Shown one piece after another: positions 37,389 to 44,678 of a stretch of 60,602 nt of DNA; the first letter of the stretch is position 1; each line of letters begins with the position of its first letter. This DNA is from Acidimicrobiia bacterium (lineage in GTDB: Bacteria > Actinomycetota > Acidimicrobiia > Acidimicrobiales > AC-14), in NCBI GenBank assembly GCA_023265025.1, contig JAHFUP010000022.1:1-60602 (forward strand), given 5' to 3'. The translations under genes and the position numbers were made by a program. The notes beneath the pieces are model-generated. The model was not told where the DNA came from, did no database searches, and was given only the letters and a program-made list of their open reading frames with translations.

Positions 37389-37436
37389 AACTGGTGACAC
37401 AAATGGTGGTCAGGACCACCATTTGTGTCACCAGTT
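37389..37436. repeat. Perfect 48-bp palindrome between scpA and scpB
   Basis: Two 23-bp arms match perfectly around a central AG. The left arm begins AACTGGTGACACAAATGG (37389) and the right arm ends at 37436. It is AT-richer than the flanking genes. Within a co-directional operon it could be a mobile palindromic element, an RNA processing hairpin or an attenuator. No other copy is seen in the window. Confidence 0.9.
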
Positions 37437-37446
37437 GGCGGTAGGG

Positions 37447-38013
37447 GTGGCCAACGAGGCGGCACGCGCCGCCGAAGCGATCCTGATGGTGGCCGACGAG
37501 CCCGTCGAGCCCCAGCTGCTGGCCCAGCTCCTGGAGCTGAGCCCGGCGCGGGTCGACGAGCTGTGCGAGGAGCTGGCCGCCGCCTACGAGGCCGAGGACC
37601 GCGGGTTTGTCCTGGCCAGGGTGGCCGGCGGCTGGCGGTTCCAGAGCCACCCCGACCTGGCGCCGTACGTGGAGCGGTTCGTGCTCGACGGCCAGCCGGC
37701 GAAGATGTCGCCGGCCGCGCTGGAGACGCTGGCGATCGTCGCCTACAAGCAGCCGGTGTCCCGGGCGCAGGTGGCGGTGATCCGGGGCGTCAACGCCGAC
37801 GCGGTGATGCGCACCCTGTCGCAGCGGGGGTACGTGGAGGAGGTGGGTCGCGACCCCGGTCCGGGTCAGGCCATCCTCTACGGGACCAGCCGGATGTTCC
37901 TGGAGCGGCTGGGCGTGGACTCCCTCGCTGACCTGCCGCCGCTGGGCGACTTCGTCCCCGGGGCCGAGGTGGTGGAGGCCTTGGAGCGGGGGCTGGGCGC
38001 CGACGACGGGTGA
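37447..38013 (+). CDS. scpB: Segregation and condensation protein B
   Basis: A 188-aa tandem winged-helix partner of ScpA. Blocks: AILMVADEPVEPQLLAQLLE, FVLARVAGGWRFQSHPDLAP, LETLAIVAYKQPVSRAQVAV IRGVNADAVMRTLSQRGY in order. Start is GTG 37447, 11 nt after the palindrome. Confidence 0.94.
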   Translation: MANEAARAAEAILMVADEPVEPQLLAQLLELSPARVDELCEELAAAYEAEDRGFVLARVAGGWRFQSHPDLAPYVERFVLDGQPAKMSPAALETLAIVAYKQPVSRAQVAVIRGVNADAVMRTLSQRGYVEEVGRDPGPGQAILYGTSRMFLERLGVDSLADLPPLGDFVPGAEVVEALERGLGADDG

Positions 38014-38058
38014 CCGGCCCGGGAGGCCGGTCCCGCGTGATCACGGGGCGGATGCCAC

Positions 38059-38799
38059 GTGAGTGACGAGCTGCACGGCGGCGAGCGCCTGCAGAAGGTG
38101 CTGGCTGCCGCCGGCCTTGGGAGCCGGCGGACGTGTGAGATCCTCATCGACGAGGAGCGGGTCACCGTGAACGGCGAGGTCGCCGTCCTGGGCCGGCGCG
38201 TCGACCCCGAGGTCGACCGCATCGAGGTCGACGGCCTCCGGGTGCCGGTCCGCCCCGGCCTGGTGACGTACCTGCTGAACAAGCCGCGGGGCGTCGTCAG
38301 CACGGCGTCGGATCCCCAGGGCCGCCCCACGGTCGTGAGCTTCGTGCCGGACGAGCCTCGGGTGTTCCCCGTCGGCCGGCTGGACACCGACACCGAGGGC
38401 CTCCTGCTGCTGACCAACGACGGCGACCTGGCCCACCGCCTCACCCACCCCTCCTTCGGGGTCGACAAGGAGTACCTGGCCGAGGTGGAGGGCAGCCCGA
38501 CGCCGGCGGACCTGCGCCGCCTCCGGGAGGGCGTCGACCTCGACGACGGGCGGACGGCGCCGGCGAGGGCGTCGCTCGTCGCCCCGGGTGCCGTGAAGCT
38601 GGTCATCCACGAGGGCCGCAACCGGCAGGTCCGGCGCATGTGCGAGGCCATCGGCCACCCGGTGCGGCGCCTGGTCCGCACCCGCATCGGCCCCCTCGCC
38701 GACCGCCGGCTGAAGCCGGGGGAGTGGCGTGTCCTCGACCTGGACGAGGTCCGCGCACTGGAAGCGGCGGCGTTGCCCCGAACTACATTCGAGCCGTGA
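38059..38799 (+). CDS. rluB: 23S rRNA pseudouridine synthase, RluB/RsuA family
   Basis: A 246-aa enzyme with an S4 RNA-binding domain (RLQKVLAAAGLGSRRTCEIL) and the catalytic Asp in FPVGRLDTDTEGLLLLTNDG. LLNKPRGVVST and KLVIHEGRNRQVRRMCEAIG are family blocks. GTG start. The scpB-rluB order is conserved in Gram-positives. Confidence 0.93.
   Translation: MSDELHGGERLQKVLAAAGLGSRRTCEILIDEERVTVNGEVAVLGRRVDPEVDRIEVDGLRVPVRPGLVTYLLNKPRGVVSTASDPQGRPTVVSFVPDEPRVFPVGRLDTDTEGLLLLTNDGDLAHRLTHPSFGVDKEYLAEVEGSPTPADLRRLREGVDLDDGRTAPARASLVAPGAVKLVIHEGRNRQVRRMCEAIGHPVRRLVRTRIGPLADRRLKPGEWRVLDLDEVRALEAAALPRTTFEP
38784..38789 (+). promoter_or_regulatory. Internal -10 box for aroH
   Basis: TACATT within the last codons of rluB, 6-nt spacer, GTG 38796. 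Confidence 0.45.
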
Positions 38800-39164
38800 C
38801 CGCCGCCGTCCGGGCCCTACGAGGGGCGACAACCGTCGACGCCGACACGCCCGAGCAAATCCACGAGCGGGTCGGGGCGCTGGTAAACGAGATGCTGGAC
38901 CGCAACGAGGTCGACAAGGATGCGCTGATCAGTGTCATCTTCACCGCCACAGACGACATCACGTGCATGTTCCCCGCCGCCGCCGCCCGCGCCGTCGGCC
39001 TGGGTGACGTGCCCCTGCTCTGCGCCCGCGAGCTGGCCATCGTCGGTGGCACGCCCCGCTGCATCCGGGTGCTGATGCACCTGACCACCGAGCGGTCGCG
39101 CGCCGACCTGCGCCACGTCTACCTGGCCGGCGCCGAGGGCCTGCGGGATGACCTCCCTGTCTGA
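38796..39164 (+). CDS. aroH: Chorismate mutase, AroH class
   Basis: A 122-aa monofunctional chorismate mutase making prephenate. VRALRGATTVDADTPEQIHE, IFTATDDITCMFPAAAAR and GTPRCIRVLMHL match the Bacillus AroH fold. GTG overlaps the rluB stop (GTGA). It supplies the substrate for TyrA, whose gene overlaps its end by 17 bp. Confidence 0.94.
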   Translation: MTAAVRALRGATTVDADTPEQIHERVGALVNEMLDRNEVDKDALISVIFTATDDITCMFPAAAARAVGLGDVPLLCARELAIVGGTPRCIRVLMHLTTERSRADLRHVYLAGAEGLRDDLPV

Positions 39165-40218
39165 GTCGCGCCGCGCCGTCGTCGTCGGGACCGGTCTGAT
39201 CGGGGGCTCCATCGGGCTGGCGCTGCGCAAGCAGGGCTGGCACGTGACCGGCCGCGACCTCGATCCCCAACGCGCGGACCGGGCGTTGGCACTTGGCGCA
39301 CTCGACGCGATCGGTGACGACCCTTCCGCCGCCGTCACCTTCGTGTGCACGCCGGTCTCCTCGATCGCCGGCGAGGCGCGGGCCGCGCTGACCGGCGGGG
39401 GAGTGGTGACCGACGTCGGCGGGGTGAAGGGCCCGATCGTCGCCGCCGTCGACCACCCCCGCTTCGTCGGGGGCCACCCGATGGCCGGTTCGGAGCAAGA
39501 GGGGATGGACGGTGCCGACCCCGACCTGTTCGAGGGGGCGACGTGGGTGCTCACCCCGACGGTCGCCACCGACGCCGCGGCCTACACGCTCGTCCGCTCG
39601 ATCGTGACGTCGCTCGGAGCCGACGTGGTGGCGCTGGCGCCGGAGCGCCACGACGAGCTGGTGGCCACCGTGTCCCACGTCCCCCACCTGGCCGCAGCCA
39701 CCCTGATGGCCCTCGCCGCCGACGGGGCCACGGAACAGGGTCCGATGCTGCGCCTGGCCGCCGGCGGGTTCCGCGACATGACCCGCATCGCCGCCGGCCA
39801 CCCCGGCATCTGGCCGGACATCTGCGCCGAGAACCGCGACGCCATCGTCGAGGCCCTCGACCGGCTGGTGGCCGCCCTCTTCGCCATGCGCGATCTCGTC
39901 GTCCTCGGCGACCGCCCCGGCCTGCTGGCGGCGCTGGAGCGGGCCCGGGCCGCCCGGGTGAACCTGCCCGCCCGCGTGGCCCATGATGCAGAGCTCGTTG
40001 AGATCCGTGTTCCCGTGCCCGACCGTCCGGGCGTCCTGGCCGAGATCACCACCCTCCTCGGCGAGCTCGACGTCAACATCGAGGACCTGGAGATCGCCCA
40101 CTCGGTCGAGGGCGAGCGCGGCGTGCTCGTCCTCGTCGTCCAGGAGGCGGCGGCCGAGGGCACCCGGGCCGCGCTCGTGTCCCGCGGCTTCCACCCCGCC
40201 CTCCGGCCCCTCTCATGA
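39148..40218 (+). CDS. tyrA: Prephenate dehydrogenase with ACT domain
   Basis: A 356-aa enzyme converting prephenate to hydroxyphenylpyruvate for tyrosine. Rossmann loop VVVGTGLIGGSIGLALRKQG, catalytic-region HPMAGSEQEG and HVPHLAAATL. From about residue 285 an ACT domain (VEIRVPVPDRPGVLAEITTL) probably gives tyrosine feedback. Followed by palindromic repeat copy B. Confidence 0.94.
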   Translation: MTSLSESRRAVVVGTGLIGGSIGLALRKQGWHVTGRDLDPQRADRALALGALDAIGDDPSAAVTFVCTPVSSIAGEARAALTGGGVVTDVGGVKGPIVAAVDHPRFVGGHPMAGSEQEGMDGADPDLFEGATWVLTPTVATDAAAYTLVRSIVTSLGADVVALAPERHDELVATVSHVPHLAAATLMALAADGATEQGPMLRLAAGGFRDMTRIAAGHPGIWPDICAENRDAIVEALDRLVAALFAMRDLVVLGDRPGLLAALERARAARVNLPARVAHDAELVEIRVPVPDRPGVLAEITTLLGELDVNIEDLEIAHSVEGERGVLVLVVQEAAAEGTRAALVSRGFHPALRPLS

Positions 40219-40219
40219 A

Positions 40220-40268
40220 CGATGTGGCTGCACTGACGGCCCTATTGGCACGTAGCTGCAGCCAAATG
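40220..40268. repeat. Palindromic repeat family, copy B
   Basis: Starts 2 nt after the tyrA stop and ends 8 nt before aroA. Left arm TGGCTGCACTGACGGCCCTA, right arm GGCACGTAGCTGCAGCCAAA. The unpaired triplets CTG and GCT of copy A appear here in swapped arms, so copy B lies in the opposite orientation to copy A. Confidence 0.82.
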
Positions 40269-40276
40269 GGGGGGGA

Positions 40277-41533
40277 GTGACGACGTTCAGCGTCACCGGG
40301 GGGCGTCCGCTGCGGGGCCGGATCACCGTGCCCGGCGACAAGTCGATCTCCCACCGGGCGTTGATCCTCGCCGCGCTGGCGGAGGGGACGTCGATCGTGC
40401 GGGGACTGTCCGACGGCGACGACGTGGCCCGCACGCGGGCCGCGGTGGAGGCCATGGGTGCGACGTTCGACGGCGACAAGATCGCCGGCGGGCGTAGCCG
40501 CCTGCACGAGCCGGGCGACGTACTCGACATGGGCAACTCCGGCACCGGCATCCGCCTTCTCGCCGGCCTGTGCGCCGGCTTCCCGTGGCTCACCGTGCTG
40601 ACCGGCGACGCGTCGATCCGCCGGCGGCCGATGTCGCGGGTGGCCGAGCCGCTGCGGGTCATGGGCGCCAAGGTCGACGGGCGGGACGAGGGTCGCCTGC
40701 CGCCCCTTGCTGTACGGGGCGGATCGCTCCAGGGGATCGACTACGACCTGCCCGTGCCGAGCGCCCAGGTGAAGTCGGCGGTGCTGCTGGCCGGGCTGTC
40801 CGCCGCCGGCGAGACGGTGGTGCGCCAGCCCGTCGTCACCCGGGCCCACACCGAGGAGATGCTGCGGGCCTGCGGCGCCGATGTCGAGACGAGTGACGAC
40901 GGGCTGGACGTGCGGCTGCGGCCTTCGCCGCTGGAGCCGTTCGAGCTCGACGTCCCCGGCGACCCGTCGCAGGCCGCCTTCTGGATCGTCGCCGGCTGCA
41001 TCGTGCCCGGCAGCGAGGTGATCGTCGACGACGTCTACATCGGCCCCGCCCGCACCGGGTTCCTCGACGTGCTGCGGCGAATGGGCGCCGACGTCGAACT
41101 TGTGGGCGCGCGCACCATCCGGGCCCGCTACTCACCGGACCTGGAAGGCACCGGCGTGAGAGCCGAGGAGATCGCCGGCCTTGTCGACGAGATCCCGGCG
41201 CTAGCTGTCGCCGGCGCCGTCGCCGCCGGCTACACCGGGTTCGCCGACGTTGCCGAGTTGCGCGTCAAGGAGAGCGACCGGGTCGACACGATCATCGAAG
41301 GGCTCGCCGCCGTCGGAGCGACGGCGCGCTATGACGACGAGGGCCTGCACGTACGGGGCGGTGAAACCCTGCGCGGCGGCAACGTCCACTCCCACTGGGA
41401 TCACCGCATTGCTATGGCCATGGCCGTCGCCGGGCTCGCCGCCGCCGGCACGACCGTCATCGACGGCTGGGAAGCGGTAGCGACCAGCTATCCCGGCTTC
41501 GAAGGAGACCTGGAGGTGCTGTGCGGGTCATAG
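40277..41533 (+). CDS. aroA: 3-phosphoshikimate 1-carboxyvinyltransferase (EPSP synthase)
   Basis: A 418-aa enzyme joining shikimate 3-phosphate and PEP. PGDKSISHRALILAALAEG, MGNSGTGIRLLAGLCAGFPW, DASIRRRPMSRVAEPLR and LRVKESDRVDTIIEGLAAVG are present; the NSGTGIR block with Gly (not Ala) is of the usual class I pattern. GTG start. Overlaps cmk by 13 bp. Confidence 0.96.
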   Translation: MTTFSVTGGRPLRGRITVPGDKSISHRALILAALAEGTSIVRGLSDGDDVARTRAAVEAMGATFDGDKIAGGRSRLHEPGDVLDMGNSGTGIRLLAGLCAGFPWLTVLTGDASIRRRPMSRVAEPLRVMGAKVDGRDEGRLPPLAVRGGSLQGIDYDLPVPSAQVKSAVLLAGLSAAGETVVRQPVVTRAHTEEMLRACGADVETSDDGLDVRLRPSPLEPFELDVPGDPSQAAFWIVAGCIVPGSEVIVDDVYIGPARTGFLDVLRRMGADVELVGARTIRARYSPDLEGTGVRAEEIAGLVDEIPALAVAGAVAAGYTGFADVAELRVKESDRVDTIIEGLAAVGATARYDDEGLHVRGGETLRGGNVHSHWDHRIAMAMAVAGLAAAGTTVIDGWEAVATSYPGFEGDLEVLCGS

Positions 41534-42129
41534 CCATCGACGGCCCGGTGGGCTCGGGCAAGTCCACGGTGGCCAAGGCGGTGGCCGGGCGACTCGACCT
41601 GCCCTACATGGAGTCGGGGGCGATGTACCGGGTCGTCGCCCTCGCCGCCGTGCGCCGCGGCATCGACCCGTCGGAGCCCGACGCACTGACCGCGCTGGCC
41701 ACCGAGGTCGACATGCAGATCGGTGACCGGGTGACGCTCGACGGCGAGGACGTCACGGACGAGCTCCGCGCCCCTGAGGTCGGGCGAGCCGTCAGCGCCG
41801 TTGCCGCCGTCGCCGGCGTGCGCACCGAGTTGGTGCGCCGCCAGCGGGAGTGGGCGAGCGAGCGCGGCGGCGCAGTGATGGAGGGGCGGGACATCGGCAG
41901 CGTCGTGTTCCCCGACGCCGAGGTGAAGGTGTTCCTCACCGCCAGCGCCGGCGAGCGGGCCCGCCGCCGGGAGCTCGACGAGACGGCCGACGACCTCGCC
42001 CGGCGGGACAGGCTCGATTCCACCCGCGCCGTCTCCCCGCTGATCGTCGCCCAGGATGCGGTGGTGATCGACACCACCGGTCGCTCCGTCGACGACGTCG
42101 TCGACCAGATCGTCGCCCTGCTCTCTTGA
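41521..42129 (+). CDS. cmk: Cytidylate kinase
   Basis: A 202-aa kinase phosphorylating CMP and dCMP. P-loop IDGPVGSGKSTVAKAVAGRL, LPYMESGAMYRVVAL, VMEGRDIGSVVFPDAEVKVF and DRLDSTRAVSPLIVA are diagnostic. The start is the GTG at 41521 within the end of aroA. Its stop overlaps the acyltransferase start (TTGA). Confidence 0.96.
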   Translation: MRVIAIDGPVGSGKSTVAKAVAGRLDLPYMESGAMYRVVALAAVRRGIDPSEPDALTALATEVDMQIGDRVTLDGEDVTDELRAPEVGRAVSAVAAVAGVRTELVRRQREWASERGGAVMEGRDIGSVVFPDAEVKVFLTASAGERARRRELDETADDLARRDRLDSTRAVSPLIVAQDAVVIDTTGRSVDDVVDQIVALLS

Positions 42130-42800
42130 TCGCCTACGGGATCGTCCGCTTCCTCATCTGGCTGGTGGCGAAGGCGTTCTGGCGCATCAGCTTCGAAGGT
42201 CTCGACAACGTGCCGAAGGAGGGGGCGTTCGTCCTGGCCCCTATCCACCGCTCCTGGATCGACTTCGGCCTGGTGTCCGCGGTGACCCGCCGGCGCATGG
42301 GCTACATGGGGAAGGAGTCGCTCTGGAAGAACAAGGCGCTGGGCGCCTTCATCACCATGCTCGGCGCCTACCCGGTGAACCGGGGCGCGCCCGACCGTGA
42401 GGCCCTCCGGCGGACGCTCGACATCCTCGAGAAGGGCGAGCCGCTCGTCCTTTTCCCCGAAGGCACCCGGCGGAGCGGGCCCGTCATCGAGCACCTGCAC
42501 GAGGGCGCGGCGTTCGTGGCGTCCCGGGCCGGCGTGGCGCTGGTGCCGGTGGGCATCGGCGGGTCGGAACGGGCGCTCCCCAAGGGCAAGGGCCTGCCCC
42601 GCCCGGTCAAGATCCATGTCATCGTGGGCGAGCCGATCCACCCCCAGCCGATCGCCGAAGGCGCCCGCCACCCGTCCCGTCGGGCGGTCAAGGAGCTCAC
42701 GGTGCACCTGCAGGGTGTGCTGCAGGACCTCTTCGACCGGGCGCAGCGCCGGGCCGGCGTGGACGTCCCTGTCAACCAAACGCCGTCGCCGGACGTGTAA
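42126..42800 (+). CDS. plsC: 1-acyl-sn-glycerol-3-phosphate acyltransferase family protein
   Basis: A 224-aa acyltransferase of phospholipid synthesis. N-terminal membrane helix (YGIVRFLIWLVAKAFW), HX4D motif in APIHRSWIDFG, FPEGTR in PLVLFPEGTRRSG. TTG start overlaps the cmk stop. Placement after cmk recalls the cmk-plsC order in actinobacteria. Confidence 0.9.
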   Translation: MIAYGIVRFLIWLVAKAFWRISFEGLDNVPKEGAFVLAPIHRSWIDFGLVSAVTRRRMGYMGKESLWKNKALGAFITMLGAYPVNRGAPDREALRRTLDILEKGEPLVLFPEGTRRSGPVIEHLHEGAAFVASRAGVALVPVGIGGSERALPKGKGLPRPVKIHVIVGEPIHPQPIAEGARHPSRRAVKELTVHLQGVLQDLFDRAQRRAGVDVPVNQTPSPDV

Positions 42801-42806
42801 CCAGTC

Positions 42807-43034
42807 GTGCGGGAGGACGGCGGATTCGAGGCGGCGTTCGACGAGCTGTTCCCCAGAGCGGTGCGCCTGGCCAACCGGCTCCTGGGCGACCGGGAGGTCG
42901 CCCACGCGCTCGGCATCTCCCGCGGCCGCGTCAAGACCCACATACATCGCGGCCTCAAGGGTCTGCGCGGCCGGCTCGGCGGCGGTCTGGAGGAGGTGAC
43001 CCCACGTGCCTTCAACGGAATCCCGCTCGCGTGA
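42807..43034 (+). pseudogene. ECF sigma factor with large in-frame internal deletion
   Basis: A 75-codon frame joins the first helix of sigma region 2 (FEAAFDELFPRAVRLANRLL, GDR) directly to the recognition helix of region 4 (EVAHALGISRGRVKTHIHRG, LKGLR). Roughly 100 residues, including the rest of region 2 and the promoter -10 contacts, are missing without loss of frame. The product could not act as a normal sigma factor but could still bind DNA or an anti-sigma factor. The frame ends inside the next gene, as intact sigma genes in this arrangement do. Confidence 0.75.
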
Positions 43035-43779
43035 GGAATGGCTGGCCGAGGTCCAGCGGCGGGGGACCCGGATCCGCCGGCGCCGGCGTATCGGCTTCGG
43101 CGTCGTCGGGGCGTTCGCACTGGTCCTGCCGGTCAGCGTCACCGCGACTGTCCTCCGAGGCGGGACCGAGCGCGCCGTCCAGGTGTCGGTCGCCGGGCCG
43201 GCGCCGGCCGGCGGCGACATGCCGACGACGACGGAGGTGCACCGGCGGGTGGCGGTGATCAACGGCTCGGTGGTGGAGTCGACGCCGACGAAGTCCGTCC
43301 CGCCGGCGGACGATCCGGTTGTCGAGCGGCCGACCACCACCATGGCCCCTGTCGCCACCAGCGCGGCGACGGCCCGGCCGACCCCGGCCAACGACACGCT
43401 CGCCGTCTGTCCCGCCGAGCTGCTGCAGGTCGACGTCGTCCCTACCAGGGCCACGTTCCTCTTCGGCGACACCGTCCGAGGCGTCAACTTCATCCAGACG
43501 CGCACGGCCACCGACTGCCTGGTGCCCCTCCCCGCCTCCTTCCGGATCGAGGAGGTGGGAACCGGCAGGGTCATCGGTACCGTGGCCGCAGTGACCGAGT
43601 TCCCGAACCACGTCAGGGCGCAAGCCGGCAAGATGTACACCAGCGGGTTCTCGTGGGACCCGACGGAATGCGCCGGCTCGACGTGCACCCAGGTCCCGCC
43701 AGGCCTGTACCAAGCCGTCGCCCAATGGACCGGAGGCGTCGCGTACCGGGGGTGGGGTGAGTTCCAGATCGGCGCGTGA
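43006..43779 (+). CDS. Membrane-anchored extracytoplasmic protein after a sigma-factor gene
   Basis: A 257-aa protein: charged cytoplasmic start (REEWLAEVQRRGTRIRRRRR), one transmembrane helix (IGFGVVGAFALVLPVSVTAT), a Thr/Pro-rich linker, then a beta-rich outer domain with four cysteines (LAVCPAELLQVDVV, TATDCLVPLP, DPTECAGSTCTQVPPGLYQA). The start is GTG 43006. Its position and topology are those of a membrane anti-sigma or regulator for the damaged sigma gene, but this is inference. The outer domain resembles that of the next gene. Confidence 0.72.
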   Translation: MPSTESRSREEWLAEVQRRGTRIRRRRRIGFGVVGAFALVLPVSVTATVLRGGTERAVQVSVAGPAPAGGDMPTTTEVHRRVAVINGSVVESTPTKSVPPADDPVVERPTTTMAPVATSAATARPTPANDTLAVCPAELLQVDVVPTRATFLFGDTVRGVNFIQTRTATDCLVPLPASFRIEEVGTGRVIGTVAAVTEFPNHVRAQAGKMYTSGFSWDPTECAGSTCTQVPPGLYQAVAQWTGGVAYRGWGEFQIGA

Positions 43780-43823
43780 CAACCACGCGGTGAGGTCGTA
43801 GGTTTACCGTTTGTGGTTGTCAC
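43776..43823. promoter_or_regulatory. Inverted repeat joining the stop and start of two genes
   Basis: GTGACAACCAC (43776-43786) contains the TGA of the upstream gene, and its perfect complement GTGGTTGTCAC (43813-43823) begins with the GTG start of the downstream gene; the loop is 26 nt. In a read-through transcript this hairpin would hide the start codon. Confidence 0.55.
43799..43804 (+). promoter_or_regulatory. -10 box in the loop of the inverted repeat
   Basis: TAGGTT, 8-nt spacer, GTG 43813. A leaderless transcript from here would contain only the right arm and so no hairpin. Confidence 0.45.
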
Positions 43824-44481
43824 GGCGCGAGTGGCGGTGCTGGCGGTGGTGGCGTTGCTCCTGGCCGGCGCCGGGGTCGGCGTCGCCCTGACCCGTGACG
43901 GCGACGAGAAGGTGGTCGCTGCTCACGTCGAGGAGACGACCACCTCGACGTCCACGACCGTCCTGGCGACGACGTCGACGGTGACCGCCACCTCCTCGCC
44001 GGCGACGACCGTCGCACCGACCACCACTATTCGCCGGCCCACCACGACGGCCCGGGCGACGACGACCACCACGAAGCCGGCGACGACGACGACGGCCGCC
44101 GGCGGCCGCTGCACGCCGGCGCAGGTCGAGGTCAAGCTCACGACCAGCAAGCCGTACTACGCCGCCGGCGAGGCGATGGAGTTCACCACGACACTGCGCA
44201 ACAAGTCCGCGGCGCGGTGCCCGAACGGCGGCTGGGCCGTGCAGGTGATGTTCCGGGACGACGCCGGCCACACATTCCCCGGAGTCGGCGTGAGCGCGTC
44301 CACGGTCGCCGGCGCATCGTTGGGCCCGGGCGCGGTCCTGACCCACTCGGGCGCATGGGACCACCGGGCTTGCCCCCAGCCCGGCTGTGCCCCGTTGCCG
44401 CCCGGGCCGGCCTACGTCGTCGTGACCTGGTACTTCGAGAGCTACGTCTACGACCTGACGCAGAGCTTCATTCTCACCTAG
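43813..44481 (+). CDS. Exported Thr-rich protein with BsuPI-like outer domain
   Basis: A 222-aa protein with an N-terminal membrane helix (ARVAVLAVVALLLAGAGVGV), a 55-residue Thr/Ser/Ala stalk and a C-terminal beta domain with four Cys (GGRCTPAQVEVKLTTSKPYY, ARCPNGGWAVQV, HRACPQPGCAPLPPGPAYVV). The outer domain resembles that of the preceding gene and, loosely, BsuPI-type inhibitor folds. Stop TAG lies in the CTAG of repeat copy 2. Confidence 0.7.
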   Translation: MVVTARVAVLAVVALLLAGAGVGVALTRDGDEKVVAAHVEETTTSTSTTVLATTSTVTATSSPATTVAPTTTIRRPTTTARATTTTTKPATTTTAAGGRCTPAQVEVKLTTSKPYYAAGEAMEFTTTLRNKSAARCPNGGWAVQVMFRDDAGHTFPGVGVSASTVAGASLGPGAVLTHSGAWDHRACPQPGCAPLPPGPAYVVVTWYFESYVYDLTQSFILT

Positions 44482-44678
44482 TGCCCTGACCACAAACGTT
44501 GGCCGCGTTCGTGGGGTTTCCCGTCCGTGGCCGCCGTCGCCGCCGAAGGCGGCCCCTCCGGCCGCGGACACGAGGGAGGGACAGGGCGGAGGCGGCGCGA
44601 GCTCCGCTCGCCCGCCGGAGCACGATCACTTCGACCGAATGGAGTGAGCGAAGCGAACGAATGAGGTCGAGGCACTAG
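44478..44678 (-). repeat. 201-bp CTAG-bounded repeat, copy 2
   Basis: Inverted copy of 7553-7753 with the same 201-bp length. Its ends CTAGTGCC and GGCACTAG are perfect 8-bp inverted repeats and the similarity of the two ends extends further (12 of 14 bases). The left CTAG supplies the stop of the gene at 43813-44481; the right CTAG supplies, on the other strand, the stop of ispH. Confidence 0.9.

Noticed and set aside
41604-43823. 739-codon minus-strand open frame
   Set aside because: Shadow of cmk, plsC and downstream genes; no domain and no conserved start.
43900-44100. Thr/Ser codon-rich tract as a DNA tandem repeat
   Set aside because: It is a low-complexity protein stalk; the units are irregular and not a true tandem repeat.
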